From NCBI RefSeq assembly GCF_018388425.1, contig NZ_CP074406.1, positions 1,364,001-1,428,000 on the forward strand: 64,000 bases of DNA, given 5' to 3'. Under the pieces are notes generated by a model that ran no database searches, was not told the DNA's origin, and saw only the letters and a list, made by a program, of their open reading frames with translations. How positions within the stretch are numbered: the stretch's first letter is position 1; every line of letters begins with the position of its first letter. A program made the position numbers and the translations under genes. This stretch comes from Nocardioides faecalis. GTDB lineage: Bacteria; Actinomycetota; Actinomycetes; Propionibacteriales; Nocardioidaceae. Below, piece by piece: positions 34,566-47,770 of the stretch.

Positions 34566-35171
34566 ATGCGCACCAGAATCACTCGTTGCTGGATCGCTGC
34601 ACCCGCCCTACTGCTGGGGTTTTCCGCTTGCGGGGTCGACACGCAGGCGCCGACCGCTGATCGCGAGTCGTCGCCAGAGGTCCCGGTGCGGATAGCCCAG
34701 GCTAGCCTCGCTTCGGGCGTCAGCACGGTCACCGAGCTTGTCTCCACGGCGCAGGCAACGGTCCTCGCCACGGCGGGGGAATCCGTCGAGGAACCGCTCG
34801 CCATGGATCCGACCATCGTGATGACGACCCAGGAGTTCACGGTCGACAAGGCGCTGTCTGGTCTCGCCGGCGAGAAGGCCGTGAAGGTCAAGTTCACCGG
34901 TGGGCTCGTCACCGCGGGAACCAAAGAGCCGTACCGCCTGCAGCTGGAAGGCCAGCCACCGTTCGAGAAGGGCCACCAGTACTTCCTCGCGTTGTTGGGC
35001 CCCGGCGAGGATGGGACGTACGGGGTCCTCGGTGGCGCGCAGGGTCGCTACGAAGTCGCCGACGGCGTCCTCCACGCCGTAGCCGGCACCGACGAAGACG
35101 CTGTTGTCTCCCTCATCGACGGCACGAAGGTCCCAGACACGACCCGCGAGCTCGCTGCCCTCGACCGTTAG
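34566..35171 (+). CDS. Putative lipoprotein of unknown function
   Basis: 201 residues. MRTRITRCWIAAPALLLGFS followed by AC gives a type II signal peptide with lipidation at C22 (Phe at -3 is unusual). The mature part contains TTQEFTVDKALSGLAGEKAV and PFEKGHQYFLALLGPGEDG, suggesting a small beta-rich extracytoplasmic domain. The ATG has GGGGGA seven bases upstream. The TAG stop is followed in the same frame by 69 further sense codons (next entry), which is odd. Confidence 0.75.
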   Translation: MRTRITRCWIAAPALLLGFSACGVDTQAPTADRESSPEVPVRIAQASLASGVSTVTELVSTAQATVLATAGESVEEPLAMDPTIVMTTQEFTVDKALSGLAGEKAVKVKFTGGLVTAGTKEPYRLQLEGQPPFEKGHQYFLALLGPGEDGTYGVLGGAQGRYEVADGVLHAVAGTDEDAVVSLIDGTKVPDTTRELAALDR

Positions 35172-35192
35172 TGGCTCAAGGCTTCTGGCGAC

Positions 35193-35381
35193 GTGGTTGG
35201 GGAGACGTTCCTGGTGGCGCCGGATGGTCGCGGCGGGACGTCGTACACCTGGCTCACGGGACCGAATGACGGCTACAGCTTCGGCTCCAGTCCCGCCGCC
35301 GAGACGGTCGAGCAGCACGGCGAGCACATCCGGGACTTCCTAGCGATGATCGATCCGCAGACTGGCTACGTCGGCGGCTGA
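35193..35381 (+). CDS. Short ORF or gene fragment in frame with the lipoprotein
   Basis: From a GTG at 35193 a 62-residue product reads VGETFLVAPDGRGGTSYTWL and TGPNDGYSFGSS, ending EHIRDFLAMIDPQTGYVGG. It looks like genuine coding sequence and the C-terminal part of a soluble domain. The same frame is open back to the TAG at 35169-35171 that ends the lipoprotein gene, and no Shine-Dalgarno precedes the GTG. Either it is a truncated remnant of another gene or the TAG interrupts a longer protein. Low confidence. Confidence 0.4.
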   Translation: MVGETFLVAPDGRGGTSYTWLTGPNDGYSFGSSPAAETVEQHGEHIRDFLAMIDPQTGYVGG

Positions 35382-35481
35382 GCCGACGTCACGGGCCGCG
35401 GCGGAGCGCGGTGAACGGCCCGGCGGTGGGGGCGGAAACAGTCCTAGACTCGACTGAATGCCCGCCCGGGCCCGCACGTGA

Positions 35482-37181
<1,700 letters not shown>

Positions 37182-37185
<4 letters not shown>

Positions 37186-39725
37186 CCCGCCCCCTCCGGT
37201 GGCCCCGCCCCATCGAGAGCGCCCGGGGTGTCCGGGTGCGCCCGCGGCACGGTGAGCACCATGGTCAGTCCACCGCCGGGGGTGTCCTCGGCGCTCAGCG
37301 TGCCGCCCAGCGCGGTGCTCAGCCCGCGTGCCACCGCCAACCCGAGGCCCAGCCCGCCCTCGGAACCGTCCCCGAGGCGCTGGAAGGGGTCGAACATCTG
37401 CTCGCGCTGGCCCGGTGGCACTCCCGGCCCGCGGTCGACCACGAGGATCTCGATGACCTCGGGCAGCACGTGCGCCAGCACCCGCACCGGCTCGCCGTGT
37501 GAGACCCGGACCGCGTTGCCCACCACGTTGGCCACCACCCGCTCCAGCAGCCCGGCGTCGGTGCGCACCAGTGGCAACGACTCGTCCACGTCGAGCACCA
37601 CAGCACCCGGCGGGTGGCCGGCCACCGCCAGCGGCAGCACCTCCTCCAGGCTGCGCTCGCGCAGCGTGGGGTGCAGCAGCCCGGACTCGACCCGGGACAG
37701 GTCGAGCAGGTTGTCGATGAGCCGCTCCAGCTGGTCGGTGGCGGACTCCGTCACCGCGACGAGCTCCTTGACCTCCTCGGGCGCCAGCCCGCCGGAGCTC
37801 AGGCCGTCGACCGCCGTGCGCATCGTGGCCAGCGGAGTGCGCAGGTCGTGGGAGACCGCGCGCAGGATCGCGGTGCTCGTCGCCTCGGCCCGTTCCAGGG
37901 TCGCCGCCCGCTCGTCACGCTCGCGCAGCCGGCGGTACTCCAGCACCAGACCGGTCTGGACCGCGAACGCCTCCAGCACCCGCCGGTCCACGGCGCGCAG
38001 CGGCGGTCCGCACAACGCGATCACGTGGTCGTCGTCGATCGGCACCCGGGTGTCGGCCTCCTCCGGCGTGAGCACCGGCTCGGCCCCCGACGTGGCCAGC
38101 ACGCTCCAGCCCGCCGGGCCGCGGGTGAGCAGGGAGGCGCAGCGCTGCCCGAAGGTCTCCCGCAGCCGGGTGACCACCGCCTCCGCGGTGTCCTGGCCGG
38201 TGAGCACCGAGCGGGACAGGGAAGCCATCGTGGCGGCCTCTGCGCGGGCGCGGGCGGCGTCCGAGGTGCGCCGCGAGGCCCGGTCCACCACGCTGGCCAC
38301 ACCGACGGCGACGGCGACGAAGACGACGAGCGCGACCAGGTTCAACGGGTCGCCGATCCTCAGCCCGTTCACCGGGGGAGTGAAGAACCAGTTGAGCAGC
38401 ACGAACCCGCCCAGCGCCGCCACCAGCGCCGGCAACAGCCCGCCGACGAGCGCGACCAGCACGGTGACGGCGAGGAACAGCAGCACGTCCAACGGCAGCT
38501 GGTCGGGGTCCTGGGGCAGCCGCAGCACCCCGGCCAGCAGCAACGGCAGCAGCACCGACAGCATCAGCCCCGCCACCTGTCGGCTGCGGCTCAGCGGCGA
38601 GGCGTACGGGCGCGGCCGGGCGACGTCGGCGCCCTTCTCGTGCGTGACGAGGTGGACGTCGACCGGCCCGGCGAGCGAGGCGATGCGCTCACCCGTCGTA
38701 CCGCGCAGCAGCCGGCGCAGGCGTCCGTGCCGGGAGATGCCCACGACGATCATCGAGGCGTTGGCACCGGAGGCGAAGTCGACCACCGCCTGGGCCACGT
38801 CCTCGCCGACGACGGTGTGGAAGGTGCCGCCCAGCGCCGCGCTGAGCTGCTGGGCGCGTTCCACCCCGCCCTGCTGCGGCGTGGTCACCAGGCCGTCGTT
38901 GACGAGCACGTGCAGCGCCAGCAGCTCCGCGCCCGCCGCGCGCTGCGCCAGCCGCGCCCCGCGGCGCAGCACGGTCTCGCTCTCGGCGCCGTCGGTGACC
39001 GCGACGACGATGCGCTCCTTGGTCGGCCACGGCTGGTCGATGCGGTGCTCGCGGCGGTACACGTCCAGCGCGTCGTCGACCCGGTCCGCCAGCCACAGCA
39101 GCGCCAGCTCGCGCAGCGCGGTCAGGTTCCCCACCCGGAAGTACGACGCCAGCGAGGCGTCGATCTGGTCGCCCTTGTAGATGTTGCCGTGTGCCATCCG
39201 GCGGCGCAGCGCGTCGGGGGGCATGTCGACGAGCTGGATCTGCTCGGCGGTCCGCACCACCTCGTCGGGCACCGTCTCGCGCTGGCGCACCCCGGTGATC
39301 CGGTACACCTCGTCGTTGAGCGACTCCAGGTGCTGGATGTTGACCGTGGTGACCACGTTGATCCCGGCGCGGCGGATCAGCTCGACGTCCTCGGCCCGCT
39401 TCTCCCGAGCGCTTCCGGGCACGTTGGTGTGCGCCAGCTCGTCCACGCAGACCACCGCGGGGCGGCGGGCCAGGATCGCCTCGGTGTCCATCTCTGTGAA
39501 GACCGAGCCGCGGTGGGTGACCTCCCTGCGGGCGACCACCTCCAGACCGTCGAGCCTGGCCGCGGTCTGCTCGCGGCCATGGGTCTCGACGTACCCGACG
39601 ACCACGTCGGTGCCGCGCTCGCAGCGGCGGCGGGCCTCGTCGAGCATGGCGAAGGTCTTCCCGACGCCGGGTGCGGCGCCGAGGTAGACGGTCAGCCGAC
39701 CCCGGCGAGGCTCCTCCACGGTCAC
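37182..39725 (-). CDS. kdpD: Sensor histidine kinase KdpD
   Basis: 847 residues with the full KdpD layout: an N-terminal KdpD domain with Walker A GAAPGVGKT (about residues 16-24) and CVDELAHTNVPGS; a universal-stress-protein domain; four transmembrane helices around residues 385-490; a GAF-like region; then an H-box AVSHDLRTPLATMRTA and a C-terminal ATPase with VVANVVGNAVR, DRGPGVPPG and GLGLGLAVARG. It senses potassium limitation or ionic stress. The GTG at 39725 overlaps the kdpC stop (GTGA), so I reject the longer upstream frame. Confidence 0.96.
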
Positions 39726-40336
39726 GATCCTGCCAGCCTCCGCACCGCGATGTTGAGCTCCAGCACATTGACCCGCGGTTCGCCCAGCACCCCCCACGTG
39801 CGGCCACTGGTGTGCTCGGCGACCAGCCGCTCCACCTCGACCTCGGCGAGGTCGTTGGCCCGCGCCACCCGCGGCACCTGCAGGGCGGCGTAGGTCGGCG
39901 AGATGTCGGGGTCCAGCCCCGAGCCCGACGCGGTCACCGCGTCCGGCGGCACGGTGCCGGCGGCGACGTCCTCGAGCTCGGCGATCGCCGTACGACGCTC
40001 GAGGATCGCCGCCACCAGGTCGGTGTTGCTCGGCCCGAGGTTGGAGCCGTAGCTGGCGAGCATGTCGTAGCCGTCGCCGGCCGCGGAGGGCCGGTTGAGG
40101 AACAGCGCCTCGTCGTCGCTGGGCTGGCCGATGAGCACCGAGCCGACCGCCTCGTCGGCGTCGGTGGTGTGCGCGCCGCTGGCGGTGACCAGGGAGCCGT
40201 TCGCCTGCCAGGGCAGCGCGACCTGGGCGATGCCGGTGAGGGTGAGCGGGTAGGCGACGCCGAGCAGCAGTGTCAGCACGGCGAGCAGTCGCAGGCCGGC
40301 CAGGCTCTGGCGGAACAGGGTGTAGAGGTCGTTCAT
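39722..40336 (-). CDS. kdpC: Potassium-transporting ATPase subunit KdpC
   Basis: 204 residues. One N-terminal transmembrane helix (LAGLRLLAVLTLLLGVAYPL) is followed by a periplasm-facing domain with NGSLVTASG, IGQPS, YDMLASYGSNLGPSN and DAVTASGSGLDPDISPTYA, all hallmarks of KdpC, which assists K+ transfer and ATP binding in the KdpFABC complex. It lies 13 bp behind kdpB and overlaps kdpD. Confidence 0.96.
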   Translation of the reverse strand: MNDLYTLFRQSLAGLRLLAVLTLLLGVAYPLTLTGIAQVALPWQANGSLVTASGAHTTDADEAVGSVLIGQPSDDEALFLNRPSAAGDGYDMLASYGSNLGPSNTDLVAAILERRTAIAELEDVAAGTVPPDAVTASGSGLDPDISPTYAALQVPRVARANDLAEVEVERLVAEHTSGRTWGVLGEPRVNVLELNIAVRRLAGS

Positions 40337-40349
40337 GGTTCTTCTCTCC

Positions 40350-42433
<2,084 letters not shown>

Positions 42434-42437
<4 letters not shown>

Positions 42438-44098
42438 GACAGGGACTCCGCGATCGGGCCGAGAGCAAGGACGGGGACGTAGGTGAGGCCGACCACCACC
42501 AGCGCCACGCCGGTGAGCAGCGCGACGAACAGCGGTCGGTGGGTGGGCAGGGTGCCGGCGCTGGGGGGCAGCCGGCGCTGGGCGGCGAAGCGGCCGGCCA
42601 GGGCGAGCACGAGCACGATCGGCACGAACCGGCCGAGCAGCATCAGCAGGCCCAGCAGGGTGTTCCAGAACGGTGTGCCGGAGGTCAGCCCGCCGAACGC
42701 GGAGCCGTTGTTGCTCGCCGCCGACGTCACGGCGTACAGCGCCTCGGAGAGACCGTGCGTGCCGTCCTCCTGCAGTCCGGCGAGGCCGGCGTCGGCACTG
42801 ATCGCCAGCGCGATGCCGGCGAGCACCAGCACCGGGGTGGCCAGCACGTAGCACGCGACGAGCACGACCTCGCGCTGGCCGATCTTCTTGCCGAGGTACT
42901 CCGGGGTGCGCCCGACCATCAGCCCGGCCAGGAAGACGGTGACGATGGCCAGCATCAACATGCCGTACAGGCCCGAGCCGACCCCGCCCGGAGCGATCTC
43001 GCCCAGCATCATGTTGAACAGCGCCACGCCGCCGCCCGGGGCGGTCAGCGAGTCGTGCATGGCGTTGACGGCGCCGGTCGAGGTGCCGGTGGTCGCGGCG
43101 GCGTACAGCGCGGAGGCGGCGGTGCCGAACCGGACCTCCTTGCCTTCGAGCGCTCCACCGGCCGCTTCCGGCGCCAGGCCGGGCCCGGCGAGCTCGGCCC
43201 AGGTCAGCAGCGCCACGGCCGTGGTGAGCAGGACCGCCATCACCGACAGCACCGCCGCACCCTGGCGCCGGTCGCGCACGATCAGGCCGAAGGCCCATGC
43301 CATCGCGAACGGGATGAGCAGCATCAAGAAGATGTGCAGCAGGTCGGTGAACGGGGTCGGGTTCTCGAACGGGTGCGCGGCGTTCACGTTGTAGAAGCCG
43401 CCGCCGTTGGTGCCCAGCTGCTTGATCGCCTCCTGGCTGGCCACCGGCCCGCCGGTGACCTGCTGGGTGTCGCCGGACAGCGTGGTCACCGCCCGGGTGG
43501 ACAGCAGGTTCTGCGTCGCGCCGCACGCGATCAGCAGCACCGTGGAGACCACCGCCACCGGCAGCAGCACCCGCAGGGTGCCACGGACCAGGTCGGCCCA
43601 GAAGTTGCCCACCCGGCCGCTCTCGCCGGAGCGGCCCAGGCCGCGGGCGAAGGCGGCAGCCACGGCCATGCCGACCGCGGCGGAAACGAAGTTCTGCACC
43701 GTCAGCCCGGACATCTGCAGCAGATGGCCCGCGGTGGACTCACCCGAGTACCACTGCCAGTTCGTGTTGGTCACGAAGCTGACCGCGGTGTTCCAGGCAC
43801 CGTCGGCGGGCAGGCCGAGGTAGCCCAGGCTCAGGGGCAGGTGCTCCTGCAGCCGGCCGAGCGCGAAGAGGAGCAGCACGCCGACCAGGGAGAAGCCCAG
43901 CACGGAGCCGGTGTAGGTCCTCCAGTGCTGGTCGGCGTCGGGGTCCAGGCGCAGCACCCGGTAGAGCCCGCGCTCCACCCTCAGGTGTTTCGGGGAGGTG
44001 TAGGTGTGGGCCAGGTAGCGCCCCAGGAGGGGCACGGCAAGTGCCAGCGCCGCGACGAGCAGCGCGATCTGGCCGAGGGCGGGGCCGAGGCTGCTCAC
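42434..44098 (-). CDS. kdpA: Potassium-transporting ATPase subunit KdpA
   Basis: 554 residues with about ten transmembrane helices and the four pore-loop regions of KdpA, including [37 protein letters not shown] and [13 protein letters not shown], which form the K+ selectivity filter. The GTG start at 44098 overlaps the kdpF stop. It is the channel-like subunit descended from the SKT superfamily. Confidence 0.97.
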
Positions 44099-44187
44099 TT
44101 CGACAGCCTCCGGTCGAGGAGGCCGGCGGCGAGCGCGAGCAGGGCGAACAGGACCAGGGTCAGGGAGACATAGAGGAGGTCGGACAC
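44095..44187 (-). CDS. kdpF: KdpF small subunit
   Basis: A 30-residue single-span peptide, VSDLLYVSLTLVLFALLALA followed by [10 protein letters not shown], immediately upstream of kdpA with a GTGA overlap. Size, position and the single hydrophobic helix identify it as KdpF, which stabilises the KdpABC complex. A longer in-frame extension upstream is Arg/Pro-rich and unlikely. It is the first gene of the kdpFABCDE operon. Confidence 0.93.
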   Translation of the reverse strand: MSDLLYVSLTLVLFALLALAAGLLDRRLSK

Positions 44188-44229
44188 GGCCCCAGGTCTA
44201 GGGGTCGCGGCCGGTCGCGGGGGCTGTCG

Positions 44230-44279
44230 TTGACGGTTCCTTGACGGTGCGGGCACCCGCCCTGACGGAACCCTGACAC
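44230..44279 (-). promoter_or_regulatory. Candidate KdpE operator: two pairs of 11-bp-spaced direct repeats
   Basis: On the + strand, TTGACGG at 44230 and 44241, and CTGACGG at 44262 with CTGACAC at 44273, form two direct-repeat pairs, each with an 11-bp period. OmpR-family regulators bind such same-face head-to-tail repeats. The block lies 43-92 bp upstream of the kdpF start, the position expected for an activator. A TAGACC element near 44198 could be the -10. Confidence 0.6.
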
Positions 44280-44323
44280 CGGACGGCACCGGGCGGCACC
44301 GGGCGGGCCCGACCGGCGGAGGC

Positions 44324-45172
44324 TCAGCTGATCCGGGTGACCTCGACCCGCACGTCCAGGTCCGCGGTCGCGGCGCCGGAGTAGATCCCGCGCAGCGGCG
44401 GCACGTCGCGGTAGTCGCGGCCGTGGCCGATCGCGACGTAGCGGTTGTCCGGGGCCGCGCCGGTGCAGGGGTCGAACCCGACCCAGCCGTCGTCCCACCA
44501 CTCCAGCCACGCCCGGGAGTCGCCGGCCACCGTCTCGCCGATGACCGGGTCGGCCACGGGGTGCACGTAGCCGGAGACGTAGCGGGCGGGGATGCCGAGC
44601 GAGCGCAGCCCCCCGATCGTCAGGTGGACCAGGTCCTGGGCCACGCCGGCGCGCTGGGTCCAGGCGTCGGCGGCGGGCGACTCGACGTGCGTGGCACCGG
44701 GCAGGAACTCGATCTCGGCCGCGACCAGCCGGCAGATCTCGATCGCCGCCTCCCCGGGCAGCGCGGTCTCCTCCCGCAGCCGCCCCACGTGGGTGGCGAA
44801 GTCCACGGGCGGCAGCACGAGGTCGCCGAGCACGAGGTACTCCGTCCAGCGGTCGGCGACCTCGCGCTCGCCGTACGCCTCCCACTTCGAGGTCGGCGAC
44901 GGGAAGGGGGAGCGGTCGACCTGGACCGTCGACGTCGCGGTCACCGTCATCGCGTCGTGCGGGTCGACCACCTCGAAGGCGGTCACCACGCTGCCGAAGT
45001 AGTCGGTGTAGGTGGAGGTCCACGGCTTCGGGCTGACGTCGAGGCGGTGGTGCACCACGATCTGGTCGGGCGTGGTCACCGGCGTCATCCGCGCCTGGTT
45101 GTACGACGCCACGGCCCGCCCGTCATAGGCGTACTCCGAGGTGTGCACGATCCGCAGCTGCATCGGGCTCAC
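44324..45172 (-). CDS. Transglutaminase-like protein lacking catalytic Cys and His
   Basis: 282 residues with an N-terminal beta domain (LRIVHTSEYAYDGRAV) and a transglutaminase core. The usual GVCQDFAH motif reads AGVAQDLVHLTIGGLRSLGI, so the nucleophile Cys is A178. The SHAW motif reads GDSRAWLEWW, so the His is R220. Only the Asp (D234 in VGFDPCTG) remains. The fold is otherwise well conserved (IPARYVSGYV; DYRDVPPLRGIYSG), arguing for retained non-catalytic function rather than decay. The GTG start overlaps the alpha-E stop, so the gene sits in the ATP-grasp/alpha-E operon where such proteins are common. Confidence 0.88.
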   Translation of the reverse strand: MSPMQLRIVHTSEYAYDGRAVASYNQARMTPVTTPDQIVVHHRLDVSPKPWTSTYTDYFGSVVTAFEVVDPHDAMTVTATSTVQVDRSPFPSPTSKWEAYGEREVADRWTEYLVLGDLVLPPVDFATHVGRLREETALPGEAAIEICRLVAAEIEFLPGATHVESPAADAWTQRAGVAQDLVHLTIGGLRSLGIPARYVSGYVHPVADPVIGETVAGDSRAWLEWWDDGWVGFDPCTGAAPDNRYVAIGHGRDYRDVPPLRGIYSGAATADLDVRVEVTRIS

Positions 45173-46122
45173 GCGCCGACCCCCTTCCAGGCCAGGGCCT
45201 CGGCACCGGCGAAGTAGCGCCGGCTGATCGCGTCCGTGGCCGCCGCGCAGGTGCGCTGCAGCCGCTCCATCTCCGCGGGCAGGTCGTCGAGCAGGTCCGG
45301 CAGTGCCCGGTACTCCAGCTCCGCACGCACCCGCCCCAGCAGCCGGTGCGCCTCGTCCTGGAAACCGGCCCGGCGGGGATCGCCGTTGAGGTTGTCCAGC
45401 GCCTGCTCGGCCCGGTCCAGGGAGAACACCACCGAGCGGGGGAACAGCCGGTCCAGCAGCAGGAACTCCGCTGCCGCCCGGTCGGTCTCCACCCCGCGGT
45501 AGGTGCGCAGGAACGCGTCGTAGGAGCCCGAGGCCCGCAGCGCCGAGGTCCAGTGGTCCGCAGCCCCCGACAGCGCCGTGGTGGCCACCAGCCGCGACGT
45601 CATGTCGGCGCGCTCGATGGTGCGGCCCAGCATGATGAACTGCCAGCTCTCGTCGCGGGTCATGGTGGCGTCCGCGGTGCCGGTGATCAGTGCCGCCCGC
45701 TCGCGCACCCACTGGAAGACGTACGGCGGCCGCAGCGTCAGGAAGTGCCCCGAGGGGATCGGGCGCCAGCTGGTGTTGATGACCTCCCACAGCGGCACGG
45801 TCAACGTCTCCCGCGCACCGCGCGCGGCCTCGCGGGCCGAGCCCAGCACGGCGGCGATCGAGCTCGGGCTGGCCGGGTCGTAGAGAAGCACCCGGTGCAC
45901 CTGCTCGATCGTGACCGGCCCGGACATGTCGATGCCGAACCCGGCGGCCTCGCCCGGCTCGACGCCCATCGAGGACAGCAGGTCGCGGCAGGTCTGCGTC
46001 TCGTCGACCGAGCCGTCCTCCAGCAGCAGCTGGGTCTGCACGTCGAGGATGCGCGCGGTGTCGTCGGCGCGCTCGATGTAGCGGCCGATCCAGAACAGCG
46101 ACTCCGCGATCCGGCTCAGCAT
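45169..46122 (-). CDS. Alpha-E domain protein
   Basis: 317 residues, nearly all helical, starting MLSRIAESLFWIGRYIERAD with the diagnostic alpha-E N-terminus, and containing WQFIMLGRTIERADMTSRLV, a second copy of the same helix motif. Family members occur beside circularly permuted ATP-grasp enzymes and transglutaminases in a predicted peptide-ligation system described from comparative genomics (Iyer, Aravind and colleagues); its biochemistry is unknown. The ATG shares one base with the ATP-grasp stop (TGATG). Confidence 0.94.
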   Translation of the reverse strand: MLSRIAESLFWIGRYIERADDTARILDVQTQLLLEDGSVDETQTCRDLLSSMGVEPGEAAGFGIDMSGPVTIEQVHRVLLYDPASPSSIAAVLGSAREAARGARETLTVPLWEVINTSWRPIPSGHFLTLRPPYVFQWVRERAALITGTADATMTRDESWQFIMLGRTIERADMTSRLVATTALSGAADHWTSALRASGSYDAFLRTYRGVETDRAAAEFLLLDRLFPRSVVFSLDRAEQALDNLNGDPRRAGFQDEAHRLLGRVRAELEYRALPDLLDDLPAEMERLQRTCAAATDAISRRYFAGAEALAWKGVGA

Positions 46123-47693
46123 CACTCCACCTCCCCGACGGTGACCTGCGACTGCGACTGCGACTGGCCGTTGGACTGGCCGTTGGACTGGCCGTTGGAC
46201 TGGCCGTTGGACTGAACCTGCGACTGGGGCTGGTCCTGGCTCTGCAGCTGCTCCTGGGTGGGCCCGGCCAGCACCCAGGTGTCCTTGGTGCCGCCGCCGC
46301 GCGAGGAGTTCACGATCAGCTCGCCCTTGGCCAGCGCCACCCGGGTCAGCCCACCGGGCAGCACCCAGACCCGGTTGCCGTCGTTGACCGCGAACGGCCG
46401 CAGGTCCACGTGGCGCGGACCCAGCTCGCCGTCGACGAACGTGGGCACCGTGGACAGCTGCACCACCGGCTGCGCGATCCAGGCGCGCGGGTCTTGGAGC
46501 ACCTTGGTGCGCAGCTCGTCCAGCTCGGCCCGGGTCGCGCGCGGGCCGATCACGATGCCCTTGCCGCCGGAGCCGTCGACCGGTTTGACCACCAGCTCGT
46601 CGAGGCGGTCCAGCACCTCCTCGCGCGCCTGCGGCTCCCCGCACCGCCAGGTGTCGACGTTGCGGATCACCGGGTCCTCACCCAGGTAGTACCGGATGAC
46701 GTCGGGCATGTAGGTGTAGACCAGCTTGTCGTCGGCCACGCCGTTGCCGACCGCGTTGGCGATCGTCACGTTGCCCGCACGGGCTGCGTCGATCAGCCCC
46801 GGGCAGCCCAGCATCGAGTCGGCGCGGAAGTGCACCGGGTCCAGGAACTCGTCGTCGACGCGGCGGTAGATCACGTGCACCGGCGCCAGGCCCTTGGTGG
46901 TGCGCATCATCACCTCGCCGCGGCGACACACCAGGTCACGGCCCTCGACCAGCTCCACGCCCATCGTGCGGGCCAGCAGGGTGTGCTCGAAGTAGGCGCC
47001 GTTGTAGACCCCCGGCGTCAGCACGACCACCGTCGGGTCGGCCACCCCGGCCGGCGCCGCGGCCCGCAGCGCCGCCAGCAGCCGCTGCGAATAGCTGGCC
47101 ACCGGCCGGATCCGGTGCTGGGTGATCGTCTCCGGCAGCGCCGCGGAGATGGCCCGGCGGCTGGTCATCACGTACGAGACGCCCGAGGGCACCCGCACGT
47201 TGTCCTCCAGCACCCGAAACTCGCCGTTGTTGTCACGGATCAGGTCGATGCCCGAGACGTGCACCCGCACCCCGTTGGCCGGGCGCACCGTCGCGGCCGC
47301 GCGGTGGAAGTGCGAGCTGGTGGTGACCACCGCGCGCGGCAGCACGCCGTCGTCGAAGATGCGCCCGGCGTCGTACACGTCGGCCAGGAGGGCCTCGAGC
47401 GCCTGCACCCGCTGCTGCAGGCCCCGCTCGATCACCGACCACGTGTCCATCTCGATCACCCGCGGCAGGATGTCGAGCGGCATCGCCCGCTCCTCGCCAC
47501 CGATGTCGAACGTGATGCCCTGGTCCAGGTAGCTGGCCTGCAGCGCCTCCACCCGGCTGATCAGCTCGGGGGTGCTCATCTTGTCCAGGGAGTCCCGCAG
47601 CCGCAGGTACGGCGGACGCAGGCGGGCGTCGCCGTCGAACATCTCGTCGTAGGCCGGACCGGACGTTCCGTAGCCCTCGAACATCGTGCTCAT
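46122..47693 (-). CDS. Circularly permuted type 2 ATP-grasp protein
   Basis: 523 residues. Family segments include FEGYGTSGPAYDEMFDGD, GITFDIGGEERAMPLDILPR, SGIDLIRDNNGEFRVLEDN, TPGVYNGAYFEH and VVKPVDGSGGKGIVIGPRA, matching the permuted ATP-grasp fold. It is expected to form amide bonds to an unknown peptide or amino acid. The last 40 residues are a Gln/Ser/Asn-rich tail with four SNGQ repeats, encoded by a 12-bp microsatellite. A TAGGGT box (47700-47705) sits six bases before the ATG and starts this three-gene operon. Confidence 0.94.
   Translation of the reverse strand: MSTMFEGYGTSGPAYDEMFDGDARLRPPYLRLRDSLDKMSTPELISRVEALQASYLDQGITFDIGGEERAMPLDILPRVIEMDTWSVIERGLQQRVQALEALLADVYDAGRIFDDGVLPRAVVTTSSHFHRAAATVRPANGVRVHVSGIDLIRDNNGEFRVLEDNVRVPSGVSYVMTSRRAISAALPETITQHRIRPVASYSQRLLAALRAAAPAGVADPTVVVLTPGVYNGAYFEHTLLARTMGVELVEGRDLVCRRGEVMMRTTKGLAPVHVIYRRVDDEFLDPVHFRADSMLGCPGLIDAARAGNVTIANAVGNGVADDKLVYTYMPDVIRYYLGEDPVIRNVDTWRCGEPQAREEVLDRLDELVVKPVDGSGGKGIVIGPRATRAELDELRTKVLQDPRAWIAQPVVQLSTVPTFVDGELGPRHVDLRPFAVNDGNRVWVLPGGLTRVALAKGELIVNSSRGGGTKDTWVLAGPTQEQLQSQDQPQSQVQSNGQSNGQSNGQSNGQSQSQSQVTVGEVE
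46165..46212 (-). repeat. Four 12-bp coding repeats
   Basis: TGGCCGTTGGAC is repeated four times without mismatch, encoding SNGQ units at the C-terminus of the ATP-grasp protein. Being a multiple of three, copy-number changes would not shift the frame. Confidence 0.95.
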
Positions 47694-47770
47694 GGGCGGA
47701 CCCTACCGACGCCACGTGACGCCGGTGTTGCCGGCGGTGACGCTTCGTCGCTGCGGGGTAGTTTCACCTC

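Noticed and set aside
26408-35460. Prophage or integrative element
   Set aside because: No integrase, recombinase, phage structural gene, tRNA target or att-like direct repeats were found at either side.
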